Shown: positions 41,966 to 53,176 of the stretch, piece by piece
How the letters are laid out: the number at the start of each line of letters is the position of its first letter
How positions within the stretch are numbered: the stretch's first letter is position 1
From: Pseudoips prasinana
Taxonomy: Eukaryota > Arthropoda > Insecta > Lepidoptera > Nolidae
Direction: 5' to 3'
NCBI GenBank assembly: GCA_951640165.1
Contig: OX621247.1
Location: 34,136,001-34,200,000 of the forward strand
Length of the DNA stretch: 64,000 nucleotides
Notes under the pieces: generated by a model
Databases searched by the model: none
What the model was told of the DNA's origin: nothing
Seen by the model: only the letters and a program-made list of their open reading frames with translations
Program-made: the position numbers and the translations under genes

Positions 41966-42679
41966 TTACATATATAATATTGCATAGCTCGCGCACATAA
42001 TGTATGTATGTATATTATTTGTTGATAGCACTTTGCCGGAGAATGCAATCAACAAACTAGATTCAACATTGTAGAACATACTGCATATATAAATTAGTTT
42101 AATATGGGCCAAAAACAGCGTCAGATCTTCGACACGCGCCTCTGCGATAGTTGAGACGCGAGCGAGCGGAGTGTAATCACAAAGATCATATCCGAACTCA
42201 TCATTCGCTGTTCAGTCGAGTCAGTTAAGACCCTTCTGATGGCAACTTAGGAATCCGCGGCGAAGGCACCCCACGTAGCGATGTGAACGAAACCATACCG
42301 CGATCTAACTTTCCGTAGAACGCCATCTAGGGAATTTAGATGGAACTAATTTATTTATTTTATATGTGTTGTTATTTATTTTATTTGCAATATTATTCAA
42401 AAAAAGATGTCTGATGTGTCATTTAAATTAATACATAGATATGAGACATTTTTGCACAAAAGTCTTTAACAATATTCACAAAGACATCGGACATGTAGCA
42501 ATTTTTTCATTACGGTACCATTTTTCTATGTCATTTAATAGTTGTATCCCAAGTAAGGTGGGTTAACTTGGGATGTAAACATAATTATTGCATAGCACAC
42601 TACATTATTAAAAACTCTGTGTCATTGTGACATTCATTTGAGTGTACGTTTGTACGTACCCATTTCAATTAAGTAGTAT
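41966..42679. other. No gene recognised; GC-richer patch
   Basis: 42110-42320 is richer in CpG than its surroundings (GAGACGCGAGCGAGCGGAGT). No ORF or promoter motif I can defend. Confidence 0.4.
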
Positions 42680-42792
42680 ACACGGCTACATATCAAGCTA
42701 TACATTTCCAATATAAGCTGACCTCTCATTGTATGGCAACCCTATATAACGCGAGATCAGCTTATACTGGATAGGTTGATATGTAGCCGTGT
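42680..42792. mobile_element. GCTACATATC-MITE, uninterrupted
   Basis: Same palindrome as 25353-25469 with a small deletion in the right arm. Confidence 0.8.
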
Positions 42793-44954
42793 GTACCTAT
42801 GTAAATAATGACACTAAATTATAAAGGCGAAAGTGTGTATGTTTGTTATTATTTCAGGCAAAAACTACCGAACCGATTTTGATGAAACTTTGTAGTACCT
42901 AATGTAGTTTAATATCCGAATAACACAAACTATAATTTATAAAGTTGAACGTTATTTATAATGTATCATCAACTGTTTGGGCAATACTTTAATATAACCA
43001 TATGTATTTTGTAATCTAAATACATTATTTTTTATTGTCTAAGCTCCCCCAGGACAGTTTCAGCGTAGTGCAGAGAGTTTCGCATTTTCATATTTATATT
43101 GTACACTTAATTTGATCGACTCGGTATAAAGGTGTTAATTCTTGGTTAATAACGTTCTGTTCTATTCAATATTATTTGTAAAATAAATAAATTTTAATTT
43201 GAAAAAATACTAAGTCTTTATATTCATTGTAATCAGTTATTATAATTCTTTTATGAATAATAGATATAAAATTAAATAGGAATCCTCAGGAAGCTCAGTT
43301 TAAAAATATAAAATTATTACTCTTATATATAATGAACTTCACCGATGTTAAATTGAATGGTCAACATTATAATGTGAAACACTTTTTAAACTACCTATGT
43401 ATTAGGACAAATAAAAATTCTGAACATGACATTAATTTTGACCTCATTATTTATGGCTTGCTTTCTGACATTTAAATTAAGTACCTACCTATATTATATT
43501 TTGTGTTTCTTGTAAATGATTGTATATTTAACTAATACGGATTTTTTATAAGTATATATATTTTTCGCCAAATATGGTAAAACACTATATAAGCACTATT
43601 ACTGACAAATAAAGGTAAAAGTTATAACAAAATGTTATGAATACGTATTTACTTACCTAAACAAATTGGTTTTAGCAATTCCTTCTGGCCTCAATTTGTT
43701 CTTTTAGAAAAAATCTTTATATGAATTAATCTAAAGTAGCATTAAATTCTGTAAGTACTAAATATTTCTTACTATTGCTTTTATTTACATTTGAACATGC
43801 TAAAAATATCTCAGCCTGACTGCGAACGTTGTAGACTGGTAGTTCCATCTAACGGATTGCGTACGAACTAAATTGTGAATTGAGCGCGTACCTACTTTGC
43901 ACGTGTTTATACAATTTGACCATGATATTTATATACAAATGTGCGAGCAAGATAGTTGCTTCTTGATAGCACTGCTGATATGTACTTAATTTTGGGCATT
44001 AACTCTTAATCGGAAATGATATAATAGTCGCCATACGTTTTAAACTGTAATATGTCGTAATAAGAGCTAAATTCAAAAAATTATGAACATACGCTATGAT
44101 CGACTAACGGTTAAGCAAATATTTATCAACCAACTTTAAAAGAAGAAAGGAAGTTTATAGTATCTATTACTATGTATGTATGTTTCTTTACTTTTTGTAA
44201 TTATGTTAGTTAGGTACGCGATTTCTGTTTTTTTTTCATCGACAGGTAATGTTTTTAGGTATGGTCCTATGTATTTTGTTCCAATTGGTTCTCTAGAAGG
44301 AAATGGAAGTCAGCGTATTATATTTTTACTGCTTTATTAAAAGTTATTATTATTTACACTTTGATTCTTTACACGCTACTGCTTAACCTACAAGGCAGGT
44401 TGGTTCTTTTTTTTCTGATAAGGCAGGGATTATTACGGTTGCATGCGTACCTAGGTAAACCTCACATGCCGTGGACGTCTCTTGGCGTCTGATGTGGGGA
44501 GCCCAGGTACGAGTATTCTGCTCCGGTGATGTTGGTATAGCGCATAGACAAAGACACAACCCTTGTTTCTGTGATCTCCAGTAAGGTGTTCAAGCACAGA
44601 TAATGGAATAATGGGTTCGTCAAAACTCACCTCGCGGTGTCGAGCTAATTCGTATTGGGAATTTGTATTGGGGCTTGCAGTACATAATGTCAAACAAAGT
44701 AGACACCATATTAGCAGTTGTCACATATCTAAACTACTAAGAGACCAGATTAAATTTATCGTATTTTTATGTGTCCTGGATTGCCGACTCGAACTGGTTG
44801 TAGCTATGCCTTACCTTTACTATGAGTTTGACGGCGATGACTATCATCACATTATTTCGTCCCGGGAGGGATTTAGAAGTGGTCCCGAGGAAATATTTAG
44901 GTCCCACAGAACGGCCAGCAGCTTCCTCTGTAACCTACGAGCACCATATAGCGT
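42793..44954. other. No gene recognised
   Basis: 42820-42960 resembles a degraded Helitron start (AACCGATTTTGATGAAACTT). Frames at 44451-44693 (minus) and 44611-45000 (plus) overlap each other and match nothing I know. This is the least repeat-like stretch of the window. Confidence 0.4.
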
Positions 44955-45330
44955 TTGGCAACTTAATCATAATCATCATTTATTTGTGAATCATAGGTAA
45001 AATACAACGATTGGTCTTAAATTAGGTTACGTGCACTATGTTCTACCATGAGAATGGTGTACAAATCACATCTACTTATTTGGTGTACATACCATCTAAG
45101 TTTACAAAAAAAACAATCTAAATTTACAAATACTAAATTCTAATATAAAAATACAAAATTAAAGTCAAAACAGAAAGTCCAATGGGTAACAGTGAAATTC
45201 AAAATACAAAATAAATAAAATGTCTCGCTAGAATGAAGTAAATAACATGTCATATCAGAAATAATAATCATTATAATTGATTAAAGTGTTATGTCTCTAA
45301 TAAAATTGTAATTTATTTTTGAATATTTTT
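44955..45330 (-). mobile_element. Retroelement 3' end with (ATC)n tail, tentative
   Basis: AATCATAATCATCATTTATT then TGAATCATAGGTAAAATACA: pattern of a minus LINE 3' end. Confidence 0.4.
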
Positions 45331-45439
45331 ACATTTTCTATAGTACCTACGCAAAAACTTGATTACGATCCTTGCGGATCCCTTTGTCCCACAGTCTTAC
45401 CTTTTGTCCACTATTTAATGATGTGCTTGTATGCCTTGG

Positions 45440-45598
45440 TTTGTTAGACTGGCCTGTTGATCTAGTGCATAGTGACCCTAAATGTTATGCCAGTGGTCGA
45501 CATCTGGTGACCTGGGTTCGATTTCTACCCAGGTCAAATCTTTGTGCAGTGAGCACGATTATTTGTTCTGATTTAAATGATACCCAGGCAGGGTATAA
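45440..45598 (+). mobile_element. SINE-5-like, diverged
   Basis: GGCCTGTTGATCTAGTGCAT, box B GGGTTCGATTTCTACCC, interrupted at its tail by the Helitron. Confidence 0.6.
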
Positions 45599-45912
45599 TC
45601 TATACATATAATAAAATCGTAAGAAAGTCAAAACTGTACATTGAATATATTTCAAAAAGGATACTTGGGGCGTGATCTGCAATCGACATCGAAAGCCAAA
45701 AATATAGTTTTTAGAATTTTTGTCTGTTTGTCTGTATGTATGTCCGGGTTAAACTCAAGAAGTACTCCATGGATTTACTTCAAATTTTGCATGGATATTA
45801 CTAAGAGGTCGGGTCAACATATAGGCTACATATTATCACGCTATCACCTACGGGGGAGGAGCTGTGACAATTTATAAAATTTAACGCGGGTAAAACAACG
45901 TGGCACAGCTAG
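45599..45912 (+). mobile_element. Non-autonomous Helitron, full copy
   Basis: A|TCTATACATATAATAAAATC start, GGCACAGCTAG|T end; the hairpin is slightly mutated (CGCGGGTAAAACAACG). Confidence 0.85.
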
Positions 45913-46047
45913 TTTATCTATAATATACTTAGGTATATGTATTTAGAAATATATAAGTATGTTTATCACTAGACTGGATAGTACAGGCTCTCTCTAGTTT
46001 GGGATAATATGGCAGTTATGGTGTTAATTGTCCCAAAATATTTATTC

Positions 46048-46225
46048 ATCACTTCTGCCGAAAGACGCCCAATGCTGGACAAAAGCATCCCCAAAAGATC
46101 TCCACAATTGCCGGTCTTGCGCTACCAGCATCCAGCGGCTTCCAGCGACCCGCACAAGATCATCGGTCCATCTTGTAGGAGGCGTCTTCCGGTTCACGGT
46201 CACCACTCGAGAACCTCTCTGCTCT
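46048..46225 (-). pseudogene. RTE-type 3' coding tail
   Basis: The minus frame carries RKTPPTRWTDDLVRVAGSRW and QDRQLWRSFGDAFVQ; unbroken over ~80 residues but only the C-terminus. Confidence 0.7.
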
Positions 46226-46305
46226 GCACATTGCCACTTCACCTGGTTGCAATTCTTTGGGATATGTCGGTTACTTTGGTTCACCTGCGGATCTAAACAC
46301 TTCTG

Positions 46306-46546
46306 GGGCTCTACCGGCTAAGTCGCCGAACTTCGATTTCTTAAATGGTGTTCAAATAAATAAAGGTTTAAAATGACTTAATCAATCGTTAAATCGGCTT
46401 CAACGTTGACAATCGATTCCGGACCATTTATGACGTCACATGTGCTCATGGAAGCCGATTTAACGATTGATTAAGTCATTTTTAACCTTTATTTAAATGA
46501 AGGCCATTTGAGAAATCGAAGTTCGGCGACTTAGCCGGTAGAGCCA
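46306..46546. mobile_element. CTG-MITE, copy 3
   Basis: 241 bp; CTG at 46303-46305 and 46547-46549; last base of the right terminus mutated; TGACGTCA at 46431-46438. Confidence 0.85.
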
Positions 46547-46549
46547 CTG

Positions 46550-46959
46550 ATTCGATTTCGAAGGGAATCTCCAAACATAGATATTTATTATGTTTTTATT
46601 ATTATTGCTTCTACGCTAGACACTAAAGATTATGATCTCTTTTTCAAACGTTTAATTTACAGTAATCCATCGTCGTAGACCTAAAAATAACATAGGTATT
46701 TTGTCTAATCGTCTATCAATTGTACAATATCTTTTTTAGATGGAATTGTGTACTGATCTGGAAAAGCCGGGCCAGCGATTGGATGGATTTTCGTTTAAGT
46801 GGTCATTTTCTTCGTAACCGTAGACTTACCTATAAATGACTGTACGAAAACCTTGTAAGCGCTGTCATTAAGTTTTTGTTTACCTTCTTATTTTTATTTT
46901 TTGAGTGGGCAATGTTTACTCAAGTGTATGTGTTGTTCTAGCTGCCCAGTAGGCTTCAG
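46550..46959. other. No gene recognised
   Basis: A short 5S-SINE-like phrase CTGCCCAGTAGGCTTCAGAC at 46941; nothing else. Confidence 0.35.
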
Positions 46960-47350
46960 ACATGAAAATGAAAATGTTTATTGTGTATGAAACGGTCATA
47001 TTAACAAGTGGGAATGAAAAAGCCCCATTTAGTAATTAATCATATTTGTGTTGGGGTTGTCTCCCTCCACCCCTTATTTAATGGTTAACAATACTTGAGA
47101 GAGAAAAATAAATAAAAATAATGATTAAATTAAAAATAACATAAATATTTACTAACAAACAATTAGAAACTACTTACATGTATGACTAAAAAGAAAAGGG
47201 AAACAATCAATTATAAAGTAAGTAGTTTTTAGTTCTTTGTATTGTGTGATTTCTATATCAAATTCACCGAATGATTTTGATGATTTCAATATCAAATTCG
47301 CCGCATGATTGAGGCGAGTGAGAAGTCTAGCCGTCTAACAAATAGGCCTA
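46960..47350 (-). mobile_element. Retroelement 3' end with (GAAAAT)n tail, tentative
   Basis: ATGAAAATGAAAATGTTTAT then ACGGTCATATTAACAAGTGG; pattern of a minus LINE 3' end. Confidence 0.4.
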
Positions 47351-47654
47351 GAAAGAAACTTAGTTACTGACGCCAGAGAACCTCGGCTCAGGTTACCTGG
47401 AGAGTATATACATAATTTACGTGTAGTTTTACAATGCTGTGGGCTTTGTTATTAAATATATATATTATTATACTGTCCAGAACACCACACCACACATATT
47501 TTAGTATAGATATTATTATATTTAAAAAAAGTTAACGTCTGCTCAAAGAAAATAAATCCCTTTTTTACACGAGACTTTCACATAAATCACATAAGTCCGT
47601 CATAGGGATCGTTCTAGATTGCTGTGTGTTGACGGCATAGTATCATCACCCCAT

Positions 47655-47858
47655 CTTATCCCGTGGGGGGCGTAGAAATCGACCGAGGGAATACGTACCA
47701 GAGAACGGGCAGCAGCGTTTTTCTTTGAACTATGAGCATCAAACTGCGATCGCCAACCCGCCTGCCAAGCGTGGCGATTATGGCATACCCTCCATTCTTT
47801 GGGGAGGCTTTTGTCCAGCTGTGGACGTACTTTGGCTGACATGATGATGATGATGATA
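47655..47858 (+). pseudogene. RTE-type 3' tail, related family
   Basis: CATCAAACTGCGATCGCCAA, GGCTTTTGTCCAGCTGTGGA, (ATG)n tail. Confidence 0.65.
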
Positions 47859-48143
47859 GGGATCGCTCCGCGCCGAGGTGTTAGCAAAGCAATTACCTTC
47901 ACCACTGGGCCACAAGTCTCATAACCTCTTTACTAACCCATTTTAAACATTTAAGGATTATTCGCCACTCCATTCGCTTTATCCTCTGAAAGCAAAAACA
48001 GTATGAAAAAAGACCGGCCAAGTGCGAGTCGGACTCGCGCACGAAAGGTTACGTACCATTACCTATCTATAAAAACGACCAAAACATTCACCTTTGTTGT
48101 AGACTTTAAAAAAGCGCTTGTAAATAGTCAGAACATGTTTGTA

Positions 48144-49787
48144 CACTCGCGAGCAACCAAATCGACTCAAGCCTTGTCGGCGCACACATACATTGATACA
48201 ACTAAAATCATGAATGGAAATTATTAAAATGATATGTCATTCGAAAGCTTAAGATGTCAGCTTTAATTTGATATCATTATCATTGAAATCCATCCATCAT
48301 TTTTGAAATAAATGATGTCTGAATGCAAGAGTAGGAAAAACGGGAATTTAGGAAAAAGGGTATGTGTCTCGTATTTGACAAATTAAACAAAAAAAATTAA
48401 AAATAAAATTATTTTATTTAAATCAGTATTTCGTATTGCCCCCTCTAGCCCTAATTACATCCCGCAGTCTGTTTTTCATGGACCTTATCAATTTTTTGAC
48501 ATTTTCTTGAGGAATGCCGTCCCACTCCTCTAATAATGCTGTCTTTAGCTCGTCTACGCTTGAAGGGACTGGATTTCTGGCCCGAACTCTTCTTTTAAGC
48601 TCGTCCCATAAGTGCTCGATGGGATTCATGTCAGGACTGAGCGCAGGCCAGTCCATCGTGCGTAATTCGACCTCTTGCAGAAACTGTCGAGTGACTCGTG
48701 CCGTGTGGCAGCGGGCATTGTCGTGCATTAACACGAAGTCTTCACCGACAAACCCTGCGTAGGGCACAACATGATCCAGTAGAATGTCGGTGATGTACCG
48801 ATCAGCTGTTAGCCCGCCTCCTCGGCCGCCCCCAGGCACGAAAACAAGTTCGGTTTTTCCCTCTAAAGAGATACCAGCCCACATCATGCAGGAACCGCCG
48901 CCATATGCCACTGTTTCAGCGAAACAACATTGGGCAAATCGTTCTCCCGGACGCCTGTAGACTCGGCCTCTCCTGTCACTGCCATGCAGACACATTCTGC
49001 ACTCATCAGTAAACAGGACCGATCGCCATTGCGCAACGCTCCAATTGAGATGCTCTCGAGCAAATTGAAGGCGCGCTTGTCGGTGGCCTGCAGTCAACTT
49101 AGGGCCCGTCGCAGGTCTTTTTGGCGTCAAGTTGGCTTCCTTCAAGCGTCTTCTCACTGTCCACTCGCTGACAGCCACTTGTCGTACACGTCTCAGTTCT
49201 TGCTGCACATCAACGCCCGTAAGGTGTCGATTGCGCAGCGAGGTTGAGACAATGAAGCGGTCGTCTCTCTCTGAAGTGCACCGGTGGCGGCTCGTTCTTG
49301 GTCTCCGATTGAAGGCACCAGTCTCTTGGAACCGTCTGTATACTCGGGATACAGAAGACTGGCTCAAGTGGAGCTGGGCAGCGATTGCTCGCTGACTTAA
49401 CCCTTGTTGCAACAAGGCAACAACTTGAGCGGCTTCTTCTGGTGTGGTATCCATGGGTTAGCGAAAACAAGGAATGCAATTTACGGAGATGTGTACCGGT
49501 CAACCTGTAACAAGCAACTGATAAGATAAACCGGAAGTGGGGGGTTTTATAGCGGGAGCAGGTAGCGCAAGTCGTGGATTCCTAAAGAGGTAATTTACGC
49601 TGACGGCCAATTAAAATGTGTCAATAAATCAGCGCTTAGTTTTTTTTAAGGTATTGATGTTAATTGAAAGCCTAATTCTTCAGCTTTCGAATGACATATC
49701 ACTTTTGTAATTACCATTTATCGTTTTAGGAAAATCAATGTATATGTGCGCCGTCTAGGCTTGAGTCGATTTGGTTGCTCGCGAGTG
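48144..49787 (-). mobile_element. Complete Tc1-like DNA transposon
   Basis: 1644 bp with TA at 48142-48143 and 49788-49789. Long terminal inverted repeats of about 110 bases start CACTCGCGAGCAACCAAATC; in the first 54 bases the two ends differ at three positions. A conserved inner block, GATATGTCATTCGAAAGCT, is also inverted. The transposase is intact. Confidence 0.95.
48423..49454 (-). CDS. Tc1-like transposase, DD34E, apparently intact
   Basis: A 343-residue frame, the usual length for Tc1 transposases, which cut and paste the element at TA sites in the nucleus. Residues 1-60 form a helix-turn-helix region (ALLQQGLSQRAIAAQLHLSQ) with a following RRPR basic patch; a second DNA-binding helix-turn-helix is likely at 65-110. 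The catalytic core has D150 in FTDE, D245 in MHDNARCH and E280 in MNPIEHLWDE, with 34 residues between the last two. A glycine-rich stretch PGGGRGGGL at 207-215 is typical of the group. No stop or frameshift. The ATG is followed by the expected N-terminus and lies inside the element with ~330 bp to its right end. Whether it is expressed is unknown. Confidence 0.95.
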   Translation of the reverse strand: MDTTPEEAAQVVALLQQGLSQRAIAAQLHLSQSSVSRVYRRFQETGAFNRRPRTSRHRCTSERDDRFIVSTSLRNRHLTGVDVQQELRRVRQVAVSEWTVRRRLKEANLTPKRPATGPKLTAGHRQARLQFAREHLNWSVAQWRSVLFTDECRMCLHGSDRRGRVYRRPGERFAQCCFAETVAYGGGSCMMWAGISLEGKTELVFVPGGGRGGGLTADRYITDILLDHVVPYAGFVGEDFVLMHDNARCHTARVTRQFLQEVELRTMDWPALSPDMNPIEHLWDELKRRVRARNPVPSSVDELKTALLEEWDGIPQENVKKLIRSMKNRLRDVIRARGGNTKY

Positions 49788-50404
49788 TAGTAATATAGTT
49801 GTATACATTAGATATTATTTTTAGTAACATAGATATTTAGGTAAGTACATCTTGTATGAAAACATTTATAAAATTTATTTTATTACAGAAATGATATTTA
49901 GATAGCTCGTATCAAGTTATTGTCAAGAGATTATGTTTAATTATCTAGTTTAAGTCTAATATTTTTACTACATATTGTCAATGGTTCTGTCTATATTAAA
50001 GGTATTATTATTATGACGGACCTTGTGTTAATAACGACGGTCGCGCTTTAATGCTACCACCGGATCCAATGCGCCCCAACTGAGAAGACCCAGCAAAACA
50101 AACTCAGTGGGTTCATCTACTACCGGTTTCAACACGACCTAGTTGAGACGGTCCGGCGAAACATACTCAAGCGGGCATGAACACGGGATTTGGTCCAATT
50201 AGAGTAATTATTTAGTAGGCAAACACAATATATGCTCGATCGGTTGTCTGAATGCTTATTATTTTAGATTATATTTAGGTATACAAAAGAAAAACTTCGA
50301 AACAATAACATTATTCATTTTGAGACAGAGTCAATAATTTTAAATTAAGTATATGATAGCAATCATTTACAGATAGTTCACGTAACACAGCAGATCAGTC
50401 ATGT

Positions 50405-50926
50405 CTATATGGCTACAAGATCTCCAGCGAGCAATGTGCAGGTAGGAAGTGAGAGCCAGACGTCTTTGTCATCGATGTACTCTTTAGTGGTGTAATAACC
50501 CCTAGCCATAAGTATACGTTTAATATGTGTTTTAAAACTTGTGTCAGGCAGATCAGTAATTTGAGTAGGAAGCTTGTTATAAAACCTAATACAATTTCCT
50601 AAAAATGATTTATTAGTTTTGCTTACTCTAAAGCCTGGCATGGCTAGTTTGTTTTTATTCCTAGTATTTATATTATGCAGTTCACTTTTCTTTTTATAAT
50701 TATGAATATTTTTTCTAACAAACATTATATTCTGATATATATATTCCGATGGCACAGTAAGTATATTTATTTCTTTAAACAAATTTCGCAAAGAATCGCG
50801 ACTGCCTAAACCATAAATGGCTCTGACTGCTCTTTTCTGCAATACAAAAATAGTACCTATGTCAGCCGCCGAACACCACAGCAGAATGCCATACGACATA
50901 ATGCTATGAAAGTACGCGAAATACAC
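50405..50926 (-). CDS. JK-C polymerase, C-terminal fragment
   Basis: 173 residues similar in layout to the C-terminal part of JK-A: YFAYFHSIMSYGILLW, FVLQKRAVRAIYGLG, NILTVPSEYIYQN, and CIRFYNKLPTQI. All catalytic motifs are upstream and lost by truncation at about 50937. The frame is open but cannot work alone. It matters here because it ties the widespread 3' UTR repeats (13015, 20214, 21231) to a jockey-type family. Confidence 0.8.
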   Translation of the reverse strand: MYFAYFHSIMSYGILLWCSAADIGTIFVLQKRAVRAIYGLGSRDSLRNLFKEINILTVPSEYIYQNIMFVRKNIHNYKKKSELHNINTRNKNKLAMPGFRVSKTNKSFLGNCIRFYNKLPTQITDLPDTSFKTHIKRILMARGYYTTKEYIDDKDVWLSLPTCTLLAGDLVAI

Positions 50927-51491
50927 TAATCTAGCAGTTTGTTGTGGACAATGTCACACAGATCATCCTAGCCCCAAACTAAGCAAAGCTTGTACTATGG
51001 GGACCAGGCGACGATAGTGAGGTGTTCAACAGTGAACCACAAAAAAGTTAAACATTCGAAACTCAACTCATTTTGAATAAAATAAAGTTTATTTTTGAAT
51101 AACAGACTCACAGTCTATCTGACTTCTAAAGTGTATTTCCATTTTAGACCTTATTGTTCCAGAATTGAGTTTATTTCAGCTTTTTAAAAAAATGGGAAAT
51201 GGTTCACTCTGTCCACCCGATGGGACCCAGTGAACCAGGGGGTAGGTCAACAGTGAACCGGTATGTACACAGTGAATCATCCTATTGATTTACGATGAGG
51301 GATGGTCTTAAATCATAGAAGAAAACTCCAAGAAGACAATTTCAATATTTATTAGGATTATAAAGCATTAAAGTCTTTGGTTTACAGAGATCCATCATTC
51401 GATCAACTTATTACAATTCGGTCTAGTTTGTGGCATACAGTATCCATATCTACATCAGTCTAGCCTTTGTCAAAATCCTACACTAAGTCAA

Positions 51492-53168
51492 CTAACTAAT
51501 CAGACTATCTTTATTATCAATAACTAAATGAATTTTATTCCTCGAGGTTTTAGGAAAGTTTAAAAGTGACAGGTTTACTGGAAATTTAAACGTTGCAGTT
51601 CGGCGACTACTGCCTTCTACTTTGGGGTCCATTAATATATATTTGATATCATTTTTTGTAACCATTGCCATATCTGGTTCCACGGTTTCAGCAAAACGGT
51701 GATACACTTTACTTTTTAATTTCAAATAAGAAACGGAATAATCAAAATTGTCTTCGGAAGACTCTTCTAAAATTTTCGCGACGTAATAGCATTTATTCTT
51801 CTGTATCTCTGATTCAATCAAAATTATAACAAAATCTCCTGATTTTGGGTGTCTAAATAGAGGTGGAAAGTCTTCGGTCAATATTATATCATCATCTTCA
51901 CTATCACTTATGAACTGGGTCCCACCAGATGAAGATCCACTTGCGTTAAAAGAGTCTTCTGCGCTAGAATCAGAATCAATGTTTAAAGTGCTTTTTTTCT
52001 TAGATTTCTTGTTTTCTTTAAACATATCAACATCTCCTGTCTTTACTTTTTTCACTTTATCTTTATCTTTCTTTTTCCTTGTCTCTATTAAATTTTTCTC
52101 TGGAGTATCAGTGGCTATCATGCTTCTTCCCAAGGGTCTGTTCCGTTTCTTGATTTTCCTAGGGCCGGTTTTTAGAGGTGGTCTAAAATTTTGTGGCGAA
52201 ATAAAACTGTTTACGTATTTAGAAGTGGAAGCTTGCTGTTGTTGAGGTATCTCATCAAAGTTTACAGTGGTCAGGTTATGAACTTCTTGTGATAGTTCTA
52301 CTTGTGGTGAGTTAAACTTAGCGGATCGGATTTGCTGAGATGGCTTTTCCACTAAAATAGAAGGAGAGGTAGGAGGAGTAGGATCCGAATCATGTTTTTC
52401 TATCTCAATCTCTGCATCTGTTTCGTCAATGTCTTGTCCCGGTTCTGGTCTATCTGTCACAGTACTCGGTATAAAATCCTCTTCTGTAAATACCGATTCA
52501 TTGTATGGATAAATACCGCATTTTCTAAATGCATTAGTAATGTTTATTGGAGTCATAGCTTTAAGATAGGCTTCTCCAGCGCATTCAGCAACGTGGTAGA
52601 TAGTTACTGTCTGTCCAGGGATCCGAAGTAGCCATGAATCTACAGCAGAGTTGTAATAGGTTCTAAATGGACCATTTAATCCCACATCTAACTGTTGTAG
52701 TTTTCCTGTTGTGTGAGGAGGCAGCGTAAGTAATGTGACACCGGAAGACTTAGCTAGATTCAATGCTCCTAATGACAAATGGCTCTCGTGATTGTCAAGT
52801 ATCAAAAGGACTGGATTGTCTATTGATGCGGAGGTGTGTTTTATAAAATGCTTCATGACGTCTACAAAGATCTCGGCATTCATCCATCCGCTTGATGCAG
52901 CTAAGCCAAGGGTCCCCGAAGGAGCGCCATGAAGCATGTGTGTTTTAAATTTCTTTCGCGGAAAGACCATTGCCGGTGGTAAAGCTTGACCAGAAGCTGA
53001 AACAATGCAGCATGTTGTGACTAATATGCCTCTTTCGCCGCTAATAACTTTTGAGACGTTGCTACCTCTACTAGCTAGAACCTTTTGCGGGCGTTGTACC
53101 GTTTTAGTGGCGCTCTCGTCCAAATTATAAACACGAGTACCGTTGCCGAAGTTAGGCGACCGTTGCAT
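51492..53168 (-). CDS. Pogo-type transposase, catalytic and C-terminal part
   Basis: 558 residues in frame after an artificial start: the same frame is open a few codons upstream (FKNLKEA before the ATG). The DDE core shows D17 in YNLDES, D125 in LLILDNHESH and D161 in QLDVGL, i.e. 35 residues between the last two, a DD35D triad of the pogo/Tigger/jerky group. Residues ~230-450 are charged, Ser/Lys-rich and probably disordered with basic tracts such as KKKDKDKVKKVK. A C-terminal block (DFPPLFRHPKSGDFVIILIE...) looks folded and may bind partners. It is separated from its DNA-binding domain by one frameshift at about 53180-53190. If a host gene had captured it one would expect no lesion, so I take it as a transposon. 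Confidence 0.9.
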   Translation of the reverse strand: MQRSPNFGNGTRVYNLDESATKTVQRPQKVLASRGSNVSKVISGERGILVTTCCIVSASGQALPPAMVFPRKKFKTHMLHGAPSGTLGLAASSGWMNAEIFVDVMKHFIKHTSASIDNPVLLILDNHESHLSLGALNLAKSSGVTLLTLPPHTTGKLQQLDVGLNGPFRTYYNSAVDSWLLRIPGQTVTIYHVAECAGEAYLKAMTPINITNAFRKCGIYPYNESVFTEEDFIPSTVTDRPEPGQDIDETDAEIEIEKHDSDPTPPTSPSILVEKPSQQIRSAKFNSPQVELSQEVHNLTTVNFDEIPQQQQASTSKYVNSFISPQNFRPPLKTGPRKIKKRNRPLGRSMIATDTPEKNLIETRKKKDKDKVKKVKTGDVDMFKENKKSKKKSTLNIDSDSSAEDSFNASGSSSGGTQFISDSEDDDIILTEDFPPLFRHPKSGDFVIILIESEIQKNKCYYVAKILEESSEDNFDYSVSYLKLKSKVYHRFAETVEPDMAMVTKNDIKYILMDPKVEGSSRRTATFKFPVNLSLLNFPKTSRNKIHLVIDNKDSLIS

Positions 53169-53176
53169 TGCTTCTT

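Larger units (their letters stand above)
48101..50937 (-). mobile_element. JK-C: 5'-truncated jockey-type element, interrupted by Tc1
   Basis: Minus orientation: C-terminal ORF 50405-50926, then a 3' UTR to 49790 continuing 48143-48101. TTTGTTGT at 48093-48100 and 50938-50945 is its target duplication. Confidence 0.75.

Noticed and set aside
42110..42320. CpG-island promoter
   Set aside because: Slightly CpG-richer but without core promoter motifs or an adjacent gene.
44451..45000. Overlapping frames of 80 and 129 residues as host exons
   Set aside because: No recognisable domain, no splice context I can defend, and the plus frame runs into a LINE-like 3' end.
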